Assembly: GCF_004352915.1 (NCBI RefSeq)
Contig: NZ_SJSY01000075.1
Coordinates: 124,001 to 188,000, forward strand
Direction of reading: 5' to 3'
DNA length: 64,000 nucleotides
Origin: Flavobacterium zhairuonense
GTDB taxonomy: Bacteria > Bacteroidota > Bacteroidia > Flavobacteriales > Flavobacteriaceae
Shown here: positions 22,948 to 32,111 of the stretch, in pieces
Layout of the letters: each line of letters begins with the position of its first letter
Numbering within the stretch: the stretch's first letter is position 1
Notes under the pieces: model-generated
What the model saw: the letters and a program-made list of their open reading frames with translations, nothing else
Databases searched by the model: none
Told to the model about the DNA's origin: nothing
Program-made: the position numbers and the translations under genes

Positions 22948-23078
22948 TTTTTTCTTTTTTGTTGCATGATTTCAAAAAGATTTGGTTTTAAAATCTAAAT
23001 AAAAACATAAATAAACTAGAATATAGTAGATTAGAAAAAAATAAGACTACATTTGTTTCTTATTATAAATAAATATCT

Positions 23079-23426
23079 ATGAATATTTTTGTTGGAAGCC
23101 TTCCATTCAGTATTGAGGAAGCAGATTTAAGAGAGTCTTTTGAGGCTTATGGAACAGTTGACTCTGTTAAAATTATTACTGATAAATTTACTGGAAGAAG
23201 TAAAGGCTTTGGTTTTGTTGAAATGCCAAATGATAGCGAAGCTCAAAAAGCTATCGACGAATTGAACGGTGCTGTTGTATCAGGTCGTACAATCGTTGTA
23301 AATAAATCTGAGCCAAAACCAGAAGGAGAAAGAAGAAGTTTTAACAACAACCGCGGAGGAAACAATCGTGGTGGTTACGGAAACAACCGTGGAGGAGATG
23401 ATCGCGGAAACAGAGGAGGATATTAA
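23079..23426 (+). CDS. RNA-binding protein with one RRM domain and Gly/Arg/Asn tail
   Basis: The 115-residue protein has an RRM fold with RNP2 IFVGSL (residues 3-8) and RNP1 KGFGFVEM (about 46-53). The C-terminal 35 residues are a low-complexity tail of NNRGG-type repeats. Such small RRM proteins are abundant in Bacteroidota and bind mRNA; some respond to cold. A TACATTTG element at 23048-23055 is a probable -7 box about 24 nt before the ATG. A strong terminator follows. Confidence 0.9.
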   Translation: MNIFVGSLPFSIEEADLRESFEAYGTVDSVKIITDKFTGRSKGFGFVEMPNDSEAQKAIDELNGAVVSGRTIVVNKSEPKPEGERRSFNNNRGGNNRGGYGNNRGGDDRGNRGGY

Positions 23427-23445
23427 TATTTTTTTTCTAAAATAT

Positions 23446-23479
23446 AAAAGGGATCAACGAAAGTTGATCCCTTTTTTTT
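23446..23479 (+). terminator. Intrinsic terminator after the RRM gene
   Basis: A hairpin AAAAGGGATCAAC/GTTGATCCCTTTT with a T8 run. Confidence 0.9.
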
Positions 23480-23489
23480 GTTGTTTTTT

Positions 23490-23549
23490 GTAGAGACGCA
23501 CCGCAGTGCGTCTAATATAACGAGAAGACGCACTGCGGTGCGTCTCTAC
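23490..23549. repeat. Intergenic palindrome (24-bp perfect arms)
   Basis: Arms at 23490-23513 and 23526-23549 are exact reverse complements (GTAGAGACGCACCGCAGTGC and onward) with a 12-nt spacer. It lies between the convergent RRM and leuB genes. This is a palindromic intergenic repeat of the kind common in Flavobacterium genomes; its base composition is far more GC-rich than the neighbourhood. Confidence 0.85.
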
Positions 23550-23560
23550 GATTTCTTTAA

Positions 23561-24616
23561 TTATACATTCGCAGCTAACCAGTCTCCTACTTCTTTGGTA
23601 CCGTATGCTTTACCTCCATTTGCCAAATCTTCAGTAACTACGCCAGCTTCTAAAGCTTTATTTACGGCATCTCTCATTGCTTTTCCTTCTTCCATTAATC
23701 CGAAGTTTTCGAACATCATAGCAGCAGATAAAACCGTAGCCATTGGGTTGGCAATATTTAATCCGGTAGCTTGTGGATAAGATCCGTGAATAGGTTCGAA
23801 TAAAGATACTTTAGCTCCCATAGATGCAGAAGGCATTAATCCCATTGAACCAGAAATCACAGAAGCTTCATCTGTTAAGATGTCTCCAAATAAGTTCTCC
23901 GTAATTAATACGTCATAAGAATTTGGCCATTGAACCAAACGCATTGCAACAGCGTCAACAAATTCGTAGCTAACTTCAACCTCTGGATAATCTTTTTCCA
24001 TTGCCTGAACAGTTTCTCTCCATAAACGTGAAGTTTCCAAAACGTTAGCTTTATCAACGCAGCATAATTTTTTAGAACGAGTCATTGCTAATTCGAATCC
24101 TTTTTTAGCTAAACGCTGCACTTCGACTCTTGTGTAAACACAGTTGTCATAAGCTGTATCTCCGTTGTCTTTTCTTCCTTTTTCACCAAAGTAAATTCCA
24201 CCAGTTAATTCTCTTAGGAAAACCAAATCAGTTCCTTCGATTCTTTCTCTTTTTAATGGAGATTTATCTAATAAAGATGGGAAAGTAAAAGTTGGTCTTA
24301 CGTTTGCGAACAAACCTAATGCTTTACGCATTTTTAATAAACCTTGCTCTGGTCGCACAGGCGCAGAGGGATCGTTGTCGTATTTAGGGTGTCCGATTGC
24401 TCCAAAAAGAACCGCATCAGCATTTTTACAAACTTCGTGTGTTGCATCTGGATAAGGTTCGCCTACTGCGTCAATTGCAGCAGCGCCGGTTAAAGCTGGT
24501 TTCCAAGTAATTTCATGTCCAAATTTTTGTGCAATTGCATCTGATACTTTTACTGCTTGCTCAATTACTTCTGGTCCGATTCCGTCTCCGGCTAAAAGGG
24601 CTATGTTTAATTTCAT
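23561..24616 (-). CDS. leuB: 3-isopropylmalate dehydrogenase
   Basis: A 351-residue NAD-dependent dehydrogenase. It begins LNIALLAGDGIGPEVIEQAV and has the substrate motif RPEQGLLKMRKALGLFANVR, FLRELTGGIYFGEKG and the metal and NAD region LITENLFGDILTDEASVISG with FEPIHGSYPQATG. It catalyses oxidation and decarboxylation of 3-isopropylmalate to the leucine ketoacid. It is the last gene of the leucine operon on the minus strand, 114 nt after leuA with a palindromic repeat in between. Confidence 0.95.
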   Translation of the reverse strand: MKLNIALLAGDGIGPEVIEQAVKVSDAIAQKFGHEITWKPALTGAAAIDAVGEPYPDATHEVCKNADAVLFGAIGHPKYDNDPSAPVRPEQGLLKMRKALGLFANVRPTFTFPSLLDKSPLKRERIEGTDLVFLRELTGGIYFGEKGRKDNGDTAYDNCVYTRVEVQRLAKKGFELAMTRSKKLCCVDKANVLETSRLWRETVQAMEKDYPEVEVSYEFVDAVAMRLVQWPNSYDVLITENLFGDILTDEASVISGSMGLMPSASMGAKVSLFEPIHGSYPQATGLNIANPMATVLSAAMMFENFGLMEEGKAMRDAVNKALEAGVVTEDLANGGKAYGTKEVGDWLAANV

Positions 24617-24637
24617 TTTTTAATATTTATTATTTTA

Positions 24638-24717
24638 AGGTTCAAAGTGACAAAGAGACAAAGGTTCAAAGTTTTAAAAGCAGACTAAAATCTTTGTCGC
24701 TTTGTCACTTTGAACCT
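24638..24717. repeat. Palindromic repeat between leuA and leuB
   Basis: Arms 24638-24663 and 24692-24717 match at 25 of 26 positions (AGGTTCAAAGTGACAAAG core). The word TTCAAAG also recurs directly at 24664-24671. It lies inside the leucine operon and could form a stable mRNA hairpin between two cotranscribed genes. Confidence 0.8.
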
Positions 24718-24729
24718 TTGTCACTATAA

Positions 24730-26250
24730 TTAAGTTATAATGTTAAGCATTTTCTGCGTTGCAATAATCGCAGCAACGGTTTGGTCTGAATCTAATCCGC
24801 GGGTTTTGAATTCTTTTCCGTTGTTGACCCATGTAATAATGGTTTCGCACAACGCGTCAGAACTACTTCCTGGTGGGATTCTCACGGCATAGTCAATCAA
24901 TTTTGGAAGAGTTAGTTTTTTGCTTTTGTAAATCTTGGATAAAGCATTCATAAAAGCATCAAACTGACCGTCTCCTTGTGCGTTTTCTTCAATTATTTCA
25001 CCATTAAGATTTAAGGACAAAGTGGTTGACGGACGCATTCCTTTTGAGTGGACTAATATATAAGATTCGATTTTAATTTTCTCTTCGTAAGTATGGCTGT
25101 CCAAAACATCTGAAATAATGTATGGAAGATCTTCTTTTGTTACGGTCTCTTTTTTGTCGCCCAATTCGATAATTCTTTGTGTAACCAATTTCAAATCTTC
25201 GTTGTTAAGTTTTAAACCTAATTCCTGAAGATTTTTTTCGATATTGGCTTTTCCAGAAGTTTTTCCAAGAGCGTATTTTCTTTTTCTTCCAAAACGCTCC
25301 GGGAGAAGGTCATTGAAATAAAGATTGTTTTTGTTGTCGCCATCAGCATGAATTCCAGCTGTCTGCGTAAAAACATTATCCCCAACAATTGGCTTATTTG
25401 CAGGAATTCTGTAGCCTGTAAATGTTTCAACCAATTTGCTTACAGAGTATAAAGAAGTCTCTTTAATGTTGATGCTAACTTCTGGCAAGTAATCATTTAT
25501 TACGGCAACAGTGCTTTCAAGCGGGGCATTTCCTGCTCGTTCTCCCATTCCGTTTACGGTAACGTGAAGTCCGTTTATGCCGGCTTTTATAGCTTCCATA
25601 ACATTAGCAACACTTAAATCGTAATCGTTATGAGCATGAAAATCAAAATGAATTTGTGGGTATTTTGCTCTAATTTTTGAAATAAATTCAAAAGCCAAAG
25701 ACGGAATTAAAACACCCAAAGTATCAGGAAGTAAAACTCTTTTAATTGGCTGAGTTGCTAAAAAATCTAAAAATTGAAAAACGTAATCTGGAGAATTTCG
25801 CATTCCGTTGCTCCAATCTTCCAGATAAACATTGGTTTCAATATTGTTTTCTTTGGCTAAAGCAATGATTTGAGCGATTTCAGAAAAATGCTGTTCTGGA
25901 GTTTTTTTTAATTGATGTGTTAAGTGATTCATTGAGCCTTTGGTCAATAAATTCTGTACTTTGGCACCGGCTTTTTTCATCCAATCGATTGAAACACCTC
26001 CATCAACAAACGTAAGAACTTCAATTCTTCCTATATATCCTTTTTCTTCAGCCCATGAAGTAATGCCTTTTACGGCTTGAAATTCTCCTTCGCTCACGCG
26101 CGCTGAAGCAATTTCTATTCTATCAATATGTAACTCCTCCAGCAACAATTGCGCAATGGTTAGTTTTTCTGCAGCAGAAAATGATACTCCTGAGGTTTGT
26201 TCACCATCACGAAGCGTCGTATCCATTATTTCAATTTTTCTTTTTTCCAT
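24730..26250 (-). CDS. leuA: 2-isopropylmalate synthase
   Basis: The 506-residue protein starts with the HMGL-like TIM barrel: IEIMDTTLRDGEQTSGVSFS (catalytic Arg and metal Asp) and later DFHAHNDYDLSVANVMEAIK (metal His residues) and GMGERAGNAPLE. The C-terminal third is the regulatory LeuA allosteric domain (from about residue 380) that binds leucine. It condenses acetyl-CoA with 2-oxoisovalerate. Close relatives include citramalate synthases; operon context with leuB, leuC and leuD supports LeuA. The methyltransferase gene ends 33 nt upstream. Confidence 0.85.
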   Translation of the reverse strand: MEKRKIEIMDTTLRDGEQTSGVSFSAAEKLTIAQLLLEELHIDRIEIASARVSEGEFQAVKGITSWAEEKGYIGRIEVLTFVDGGVSIDWMKKAGAKVQNLLTKGSMNHLTHQLKKTPEQHFSEIAQIIALAKENNIETNVYLEDWSNGMRNSPDYVFQFLDFLATQPIKRVLLPDTLGVLIPSLAFEFISKIRAKYPQIHFDFHAHNDYDLSVANVMEAIKAGINGLHVTVNGMGERAGNAPLESTVAVINDYLPEVSINIKETSLYSVSKLVETFTGYRIPANKPIVGDNVFTQTAGIHADGDNKNNLYFNDLLPERFGRKRKYALGKTSGKANIEKNLQELGLKLNNEDLKLVTQRIIELGDKKETVTKEDLPYIISDVLDSHTYEEKIKIESYILVHSKGMRPSTTLSLNLNGEIIEENAQGDGQFDAFMNALSKIYKSKKLTLPKLIDYAVRIPPGSSSDALCETIITWVNNGKEFKTRGLDSDQTVAAIIATQKMLNIIT

Positions 26251-26283
26251 TATTATATTGTTAGCTTTTGAATGCTTACTGTT

Positions 26284-26856
26284 TTATTTTTTTGTTATCA
26301 GAATTAAGCCTGTTGACCAACACATTTTTGTCAATTGAATATCTTTTCTGTTTTCAAGCTTTTGAATAAGCATTTCGACATTTTTATCGTGATTTTGAGG
26401 CCAATTTGATTGCGGAAGCATGTCATCAATCAGGTAAATTCCGCCTGATTTCAATAAATTTAATGTTTCCTCTAAAACCGAATATTTTCCGGGCCACGCA
26501 TCGGCAAAAATCAAATCAAACTTTGAATCTTTATAATTTAAAATCCAATTTTCGGCATCTTCACAAACAAATGAAACGTTTGAATTCTGAATATGACGTT
26601 TTGCAACGCTTTGATATTCTAATGAATTATCAATTGTAATCAATGTTGAGTTTTCACTCATTCCTTCAGCCATCCAAGCTAGTGACAATCCGGTTCCGGT
26701 TCCTAATTCTAAAAAATGGCCATCTTTTTTTGTGGCAACCAATGTTCTAAGAAGACTTCCTGTTTGAAGATCAGAAGGCATTGAAAACGAAATTTTTTCT
26801 GAGTCAGTCTTGATCTCTGAATACGATTTTGGCAATTCAATGTTAGTGTCGATCAT
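26284..26856 (-). CDS. Class I SAM-dependent methyltransferase (O-methyltransferase-like)
   Basis: The 190-residue protein has SAM motif I HFLELGTGTGLSLAWMAEG, motif II LITIDNSLEY and the metal-type region FDLIFADAWPGKYS with DDMLPQSNW, resembling small O-methyltransferases of the catechol or caffeoyl-CoA type. The substrate is unknown. It sits between leuD and leuA in the leucine operon and is probably cotranscribed, but it has no known role in leucine synthesis. It may be a passenger gene. Confidence 0.8.
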   Translation of the reverse strand: MIDTNIELPKSYSEIKTDSEKISFSMPSDLQTGSLLRTLVATKKDGHFLELGTGTGLSLAWMAEGMSENSTLITIDNSLEYQSVAKRHIQNSNVSFVCEDAENWILNYKDSKFDLIFADAWPGKYSVLEETLNLLKSGGIYLIDDMLPQSNWPQNHDKNVEMLIQKLENRKDIQLTKMCWSTGLILITKK

Positions 26857-26913
26857 TTAGAAAGTCGTTAGTTGGTTTTATTTATTCGATAGCAATTCAA
26901 TCTTAAAATTATA

Positions 26914-26962
26914 AAGCAGTTACCCCAGATCAACCTTTAAAGTCGAGCTTGGGTAACTGCTT
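26914..26962. repeat. Perfect 12-bp hairpin between leuD and the methyltransferase gene
   Basis: AAGCAGTTACCC (26914-26925) and GGGTAACTGCTT (26951-26962) are exact complements with a 25-nt loop. On the minus strand it follows the leuD stop by 17 nt and has no long T tract, so it is more likely an mRNA-stabilising or attenuating hairpin than a full terminator. Confidence 0.6.
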
Positions 26963-26978
26963 CTTAGTTGGTTGATTG

Positions 26979-27575
26979 TTAGTAAGGAAGTTTATCAGCA
27001 AAAGCTTTAATATCTTCCTTCATATCTTGTAAGTAATCAATGTCGTCAAAACCATTAATTAAATTGTTCTTTTTGTAACCATTAATAGCAAATGACTCTT
27101 GCTCACCAGTTGACAATAAAGTAATTGTTTGGTTTGGAAGATTGATTTCTAATTCTGTATTTGGATCAGCTTCGATAGCTTTGAAAATATTAGCTAAAAA
27201 TTCTGGGCTGATTTGCACTGGCAAAACACCAATATTCAAACAGTTTCCTTTGAAGATATCAGCAAAGAAACTAGAAACAACAGCGCGGAATCCGTAATCG
27301 TAAACCGCCCATGCGGCGTGCTCTCTAGAAGATCCTGAACCGAAATTTTTTCCTCCAACAAGGATTTTTCCGCTATAAGTTGGGTTGTTTAAAACGAAAT
27401 CAGCTTTTGGAGTATCGTCTCCATTGTATCTCCAGTCTCTGAAAAGGTTGTCTCCAAAACCTTCACGTTTTGTAGCTTTTAAGAAACGAGCTGGAATGAT
27501 TTGATCTGTATCTACGTTCTCAATTGGCAACGGAACTCCGCTGCTAGTAAGTATATTAAATTTATCGTATGCCAT
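26979..27575 (-). CDS. leuD: 3-isopropylmalate dehydratase small subunit
   Basis: A 198-residue protein of the aconitase swivel-domain type. It begins with FNILTSSGVPLPIENVDTDQ and IIPARFLKA and contains GKNFGSGSSREHAAWA with the substrate-binding Gly/Ser/Arg loop, then VVSSFFADIFKGNCLNIGVL. Together with LeuC it isomerises 2- to 3-isopropylmalate. It lies 170 nt after leuC, a gap filled by a palindromic repeat. Confidence 0.95.
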   Translation of the reverse strand: MAYDKFNILTSSGVPLPIENVDTDQIIPARFLKATKREGFGDNLFRDWRYNGDDTPKADFVLNNPTYSGKILVGGKNFGSGSSREHAAWAVYDYGFRAVVSSFFADIFKGNCLNIGVLPVQISPEFLANIFKAIEADPNTELEINLPNQTITLLSTGEQESFAINGYKKNNLINGFDDIDYLQDMKEDIKAFADKLPY

Positions 27576-27590
27576 TTTGATTTTTGATTT

Positions 27591-27732
27591 TAGATTAACG
27601 ATTTCTGATTTTAGATTTGTTGTTGTGTCTTAAAATTGTAATCGTTAATGTTTTTTATAAAATGTAAATTGAAATTTTAGAAGGTTTTTTAATGAAGCTT
27701 AGCGAAATCTGAAATCAAAAATCGTTAATCTT
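27591..27732. repeat. Palindromic repeat between leuC and leuD
   Basis: Arms 27591-27616 and 27707-27732 (TAGATTAACGATTT type) match at about 23 of 26 positions as inverted repeats, with about 90 nt between them. It is an AT-rich member of the intergenic palindromes scattered in this window. Confidence 0.7.
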
Positions 27733-27745
27733 CATTCATAAATCT

Positions 27746-29140
27746 TTAAAAAAGCTCTCTCGGGTCTGTTAATTTTCCAGTAACTGCCGCCGCCGCCGCC
27801 ATAATTGGAGAAGCTAAAAGCGTTCTTGAACCAGGACCTTGACGACCTTCAAAGTTTCTGTTTGAAGTACTTACAGCATATTTTCCAGCAGGAACTTTAT
27901 CATCGTTCATTGCTAAACAAGCAGAACAACCTGGTTGGCGTAATACGAAACCAGCTTCTGTCAAGATATCTAAAATTCCTTCTTCTTTAATCTGAGCTTC
28001 AACAACGTGAGAACCTGGAACTAACCAAGCCGTAACATTATCTGCTTTTTTTCTTCCTTTTACAATTTCAGCAAAAGCTCTAAAATCTTCAATACGTCCG
28101 TTTGTACAACTTCCTAAGAAAACGTAGTCGATTTGTTTTCCGATCATTACGTCGTCTTCATTGAAGCCCATGTAAGCCAAAGATTTTTTGTAAGTTTCCT
28201 CACCGCCTTCAACTTCTTTAGCATTCGGGATATGTTTTGTGATACCAATTCCCATTCCAGGGTTTGTACCATAAGTAATCATTGGTTCGATATCTTCAGC
28301 TTTGATGTTCAATTCAGCATCAAACACAGCATCAGCATCCGTTTTTAACGTTTTCCAATATTCAACAGCTTTTGTCCAAGCCTCTCCTTTTGGAGCGTAA
28401 AGTCTTCCTTCTAAGAAATCGAAAGTAGTTTGGTCAGGAGCAATCATACCTCCACGAGCACCCATTTCGATACTTAGGTTACAAACTGTCATACGGCCTT
28501 CCATAGTCATGTTTTCAAAAACATCACCAGCATATTCAACAAAATATCCTGTACCTCCAGAAGTAGTTAATTGAGCAATAATATAAAGTGCAACGTCTTT
28601 TGGACCAACACCTTTGCTTAATTGACCATTTACGTTAATACGCATTTTCTTTGGTTTAGGCTGCATGATACATTGCGTAGAAAGCACCATTTCAACCTCA
28701 GATGTTCCGATACCAAAAGCAATAGCTCCAAAAGCACCGTGAGTAGACGTATGCGAATCTCCACATACAATAGTAGCACCTGGCAAAGTAATTCCGTTTT
28801 CAGGACCTACTACGTGTACAATTCCATTTTTTTGGTGACCTAATCCCCAGTGCGAAATTCCGTATTCAGTAGCATTGTCTTCAAGAGCTTTAAGCTGGTT
28901 TGCAGAAAGCGGATCCTGAACTGGTAAATGTTGGTTTATGGTTGGTGTATTGTGGTCTGCAGTTGCAAAAGTACGTTCCGGATATAATACGTTAACGCCT
29001 CTTGATTTTAATCCTAAAAAAGCAACAGGACTCGTAACTTCATGAATGAAATGGCGGTCAATAAAAAACACATCTGGTCCATCTTCAATTTTACGCACAA
29101 CATGTGAATCCCATACTTTGTCAAATAATGTCTTACTCAT
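27746..29140 (-). CDS. leuC: 3-isopropylmalate dehydratase large subunit
   Basis: A 464-residue aconitase-family protein. The [4Fe-4S] cluster ligands are visible as Cys in FLGSCTNGR and in RQPGCSACLAMN. Other family marks are DRHFIHEVTSPVAF, ICGDSHTSTHGAFGAIAFGIGTSE (written here as parts VCGDSHTSTHGAFG and AFGIGTSEVE) and AVSTSNRNFEGRQG. It is the first gene of the leucine operon, with a clear promoter at 29206-29235 and a leader of about 60 nt. Confidence 0.97.
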   Translation of the reverse strand: MSKTLFDKVWDSHVVRKIEDGPDVFFIDRHFIHEVTSPVAFLGLKSRGVNVLYPERTFATADHNTPTINQHLPVQDPLSANQLKALEDNATEYGISHWGLGHQKNGIVHVVGPENGITLPGATIVCGDSHTSTHGAFGAIAFGIGTSEVEMVLSTQCIMQPKPKKMRINVNGQLSKGVGPKDVALYIIAQLTTSGGTGYFVEYAGDVFENMTMEGRMTVCNLSIEMGARGGMIAPDQTTFDFLEGRLYAPKGEAWTKAVEYWKTLKTDADAVFDAELNIKAEDIEPMITYGTNPGMGIGITKHIPNAKEVEGGEETYKKSLAYMGFNEDDVMIGKQIDYVFLGSCTNGRIEDFRAFAEIVKGRKKADNVTAWLVPGSHVVEAQIKEEGILDILTEAGFVLRQPGCSACLAMNDDKVPAGKYAVSTSNRNFEGRQGPGSRTLLASPIMAAAAAVTGKLTDPRELF

Positions 29141-29205
29141 TTTTTATTTTTTTTAATTGTAATTTCTATAACCACAGCAATTTCCTGTTCATTATAATAG
29201 CAAAA

Positions 29206-29235
29206 CAAAAGTAAAAAAAGATAAAAAAGCGTCAA
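29206..29235 (-). promoter_or_regulatory. Promoter of the leucine operon
   Basis: On the minus strand TTG (29233-29235) is followed after exactly 19 nt by TACTTTTG (29206-29213). This is a full match to the Bacteroidota consensus TTG-N19-TAnnTTTG. Transcription would start near 29200, leaving about 60 nt of leader before leuC. Confidence 0.75.
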
Positions 29236-29658
29236 TTTCAATATTTCATTATATACGATACCCAAACCAATTTACAAATTGCCAAATGGCTTTTGCAGAC
29301 TAAAATTTGAAAGAAAAATGATTAAGAAACAGATTTAGCTTTTCTTTTTTGGCTTTAATTTTACCTGATTGTTTTTTGTTTTAATAGTTTGCAAATTTAT
29401 CTCAAAATCAATATAAAATATAAGAATTTGTTTGAAAAAATCTAACAAAATGAATAAAAATAGTAATAATTGTTAGTTTTGATTTCTTCGCAAAAAGTAT
29501 GTTTTTTGGGTTTTTTAAGGCTTTTTAAGGTGTTTTTTGGGTATTATTTTGATTCAATAAAACATCAAAATACTACGACATCCAAGAAGTGTATTTTTAT
29601 GAAATTTTATGATTTTTTGAAGCAAAAAAGGATTTCTTAAGGACAATATTTTTAAAAA
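29236..29658. other. Gene-free stretch upstream of the leucine operon
   Basis: About 420 bp of very AT-rich sequence between the leucine promoter and the end of the AraC gene. A G/T-rich block with repeats of TTTTTTGGG and TTTTTAAGG lies at about 29500-29545. I see no open reading frame with coding character and no clear hairpin. Confidence 0.5.
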
Positions 29659-30579
29659 TTAGTTCAATGAATTTTTAAATTCTAATGGAGTAAGACTGGT
29701 TTTCTTTTTGAATAATTTACTAAACGATTGCGGATATTCAAAACCTAACTGATAAGCAATTTCTGCCACTGAAAGATTGGTAGTAATCAAAAAATCTTTT
29801 GATTTTTCGATCAATTTCGAATGAATATGCTGTTGTGCATTTAACCCCGTTAAATTGCGAAGCATGTCGCTGAGATAATGACTTGAAACATTAATCTGCG
29901 AAGCCAGAAATTCTACTGTTGGCAATCCTCTTTTTAAGGTTTCTGCATTGCTAATATAGTTATCCAGAGTTTCTTCGACTTTTAATAATAAATCGTGACT
30001 GATGGTTCTTCTGGTAATGAATTGGCGCTTGTAAAACCGATTGCTGTAATTCAGCAAAACATCGATATAAGAAACAATTACATCCTGACTCATTTCGTCA
30101 ATTGCGGTTTTGAGTTCATTGTCGATACTTTGCAATAATCCAATAATAATTGTTTTTTCACTATCAGAAAGATGCAACGCCTCATTGGTATCATAAGAAA
30201 AGAAGCCATATTTTTTGATGCTTTTTCCCAAAGGATAATTTCGAATAAAATCGGGATGAAATAAAAGTGTATAGCCACCGTATTCAACGCCTTCCTCATT
30301 TTCAGTAAAAATTAACTGAGTTGGGGAAGCAAACATAAGTCCGCCTTCGTTGAAATCATAATAACCTTGACCGTAGCCCATTTTTCCTTTGGTAGAAAAC
30401 TTATAAGAGATCTTATAAAAATCAAGCAAAAAGGCATGATTCGCTAAATCTTCGTTGATGACCAACTGCGTATTGTCTACCAAACTCACCATCGGATGAA
30501 GTGGTTTTGGCAGTCGAAGCAAGTCATGAAACTGCGATATAGAAGAGATTTTTGCTGGATTATTGTTTTTCTTTTCCAT
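29659..30579 (-). CDS. AraC-family transcriptional regulator
   Basis: The 306-residue protein has an N-terminal cupin-like sensing domain (about 20-160, including GLMFASPTQLIF and GGYTLLFHPDF) and a C-terminal AraC HTH pair (TVEFLASQINVSSHYLSDML, then SVAEIAYQLGFEYPQSFSKL) ending LTPLEFKNSLN. The SDR oxidoreductase gene follows upstream on the same strand after a repeat. Regulators of this type often control a neighbouring oxidoreductase; here that is an inference from position. Confidence 0.88.
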   Translation of the reverse strand: MEKKNNNPAKISSISQFHDLLRLPKPLHPMVSLVDNTQLVINEDLANHAFLLDFYKISYKFSTKGKMGYGQGYYDFNEGGLMFASPTQLIFTENEEGVEYGGYTLLFHPDFIRNYPLGKSIKKYGFFSYDTNEALHLSDSEKTIIIGLLQSIDNELKTAIDEMSQDVIVSYIDVLLNYSNRFYKRQFITRRTISHDLLLKVEETLDNYISNAETLKRGLPTVEFLASQINVSSHYLSDMLRNLTGLNAQQHIHSKLIEKSKDFLITTNLSVAEIAYQLGFEYPQSFSKLFKKKTSLTPLEFKNSLN

Positions 30580-30630
30580 GATATAAATGTATGAAAATTT
30601 GAGAGACTAAAATCAGCTTCGGAGAAGCGA

Positions 30631-30776
30631 AATATTTATAGAAATCATGTTTATTATTGAGAGCAAAGCTCCAGCAGAGCGACATATTCATTGCGATAAA
30701 TATGTCGCTCCGCTGGAGCTTTTTTGTGTCCGGATTATTGAATTTCTATAAATATTAAGCCCCAGTGGGGCTTAAT
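30631..30776. repeat. Composite palindromic element (three nested hairpins)
   Basis: Outer arms AATATTTATAGAAAT (30631-30645) and its exact complement (30742-30756) enclose an inner hairpin of AGCTCCAGCAGAGCGACATA type (about 30667-30690 with 30697-30722, 22 of 24 pairs). A terminal hairpin TATTAAGCCCC/GGGGCTTAATA follows at 30753-30776. It fills the gap between the AraC and SDR genes and resembles in plan the element at 63806-63976. Confidence 0.75.
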
Positions 30777-30828
30777 AAAAACAAAAAAACAATGTTTAAT
30801 GCTTTTTGGGTAGCTTTATAAGGAATTA

Positions 30829-31632
30829 TTATTCCCCAAAAAATTGTTTGCCAAATTCAGAACGAAAAACTTCGTCTCCAACTTCCAATCTTTGTTTGTA
30901 AAGCGCTTTTGCATCTTCACCTGCAACATATCTTAATTGGTTTTTTCCATCTGTAGCAGCTTCATATACCACATCGGCAATTTGCTCCGGAGTTGATGCC
31001 ATTTCAAACATAACGTCAACGTTTCCAAACATTTTATTGGTCATTGTTTCGTATTCAGGCAAAGTGCTTGTGTCAAGTGAGCCATGCAAAAATTCTGTTT
31101 TAATTGCTCCCGGAGAAACAGTTTTAATGTTTATTCCAAACGGATTTAATTCGTAAGCCATACTTTCGCTCCAACCTTCTAATCCCCATTTTGTTGCATG
31201 ATAAATTGATCCTAAAGGAAAAGCAATCAATCCGCCAATAGATGTTGTTGAAATAAATGAGCCATTTTTTCTTTCTCTGAAATATGGAATAAATGCATTC
31301 GTAACGCGAATTACTCCCAGTAAATTAGTGTCTAATTGTTTGGTGATTTGCGAATCGGAAAGGCTTTCTAAAGGGCCAATTAATCCATAACCAGCATTGT
31401 TAAAAACGATATCAATGTCACTAATTTCAAGCGCTTTTTGAACGGTAGCTTGGATTTGATCATAATTGGTAACGTCTAAGGGTAAAAGGGTTATGTTTTT
31501 TAATTGAGAAAGCTCGGTTTCTTTTTCAGGATTTCTCATTGTTGCGATTACATTCCATCCTTGCTCGTGGAATAATTTTGCTGTTGCTTTTCCTAAACCT
31601 GATGATGCGCCTGTGATAAAAATTGTTTTCAT
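30829..31632 (-). CDS. Short-chain dehydrogenase/reductase
   Basis: The ATG at 31632 (MKTIFITGASSGLGKATAKL) is preferred over an upstream in-frame start because it begins with the Rossmann strand. The protein has 267 residues, the TGASSGLG cofactor loop, FNNAGYGLIG, the catalytic Ser in STTSIGG and the YHATK Tyr/Lys pair. This is a classical SDR, probably NADP-dependent (Arg in TMRNPEKE after the second strand). The substrate is unknown. It may be regulated by the AraC protein encoded downstream. Confidence 0.9.
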   Translation of the reverse strand: MKTIFITGASSGLGKATAKLFHEQGWNVIATMRNPEKETELSQLKNITLLPLDVTNYDQIQATVQKALEISDIDIVFNNAGYGLIGPLESLSDSQITKQLDTNLLGVIRVTNAFIPYFRERKNGSFISTTSIGGLIAFPLGSIYHATKWGLEGWSESMAYELNPFGINIKTVSPGAIKTEFLHGSLDTSTLPEYETMTNKMFGNVDVMFEMASTPEQIADVVYEAATDGKNQLRYVAGEDAKALYKQRLEVGDEVFRSEFGKQFFGE

Positions 31633-31774
31633 GATTATTATTTTTTTAATTGTTATAATTTGATGAAGCAAAGTTCAGAATACACTGCAGTTTAAAAGTG
31701 TTCATTTTGGTGCAATGAGTATCCAAAATGAATAATTAGAGTTTTTGGATTAAAAAGTTTTGAGTTTAATTGTT

Positions 31775-31912
31775 TTAAACACATAGAAACATAGTTTTTC
31801 TTTGTCTACAAAGGCGTTTCACTTATTTTAAAAACACATAGCTATGTGTAAAAATCTAGATTTTTTTAATTATCTTTTTAGAAAACTTGAATCTATGTTT
31901 CTATGTGTTTAA
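31775..31912. repeat. Palindromic repeat with perfect 20-bp arms
   Basis: The 20-bp arm TTAAACACATAGAAACATAG starts at 31775 and its exact complement ends at 31912; inside there is a further ACACATAGCTATGTGT palindrome near 31832. It lies between the divergent SDR and dnaE genes and takes up much of the roughly 480-bp gap. A TAAATTTG element at 31995-32002 is a possible -7 box for dnaE. Confidence 0.8.
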
Positions 31913-32111
31913 TTTTTTTACGAATCGAATTCATGGAGTTTTAATTAACGTTTTTGTTAACAACTTTAGCTTCTTTATTTCTCTAAAAAAAGTGTAAATT
32001 TGAATTCCTCCGATTTTTCATTACGCATTTGGCTATGTTTCATGTTGTCAATATTTTACAATGTGAAAGATATGAAATTTTGGATTTTAAAATTTGACTT
32101 TTTACAACTCT

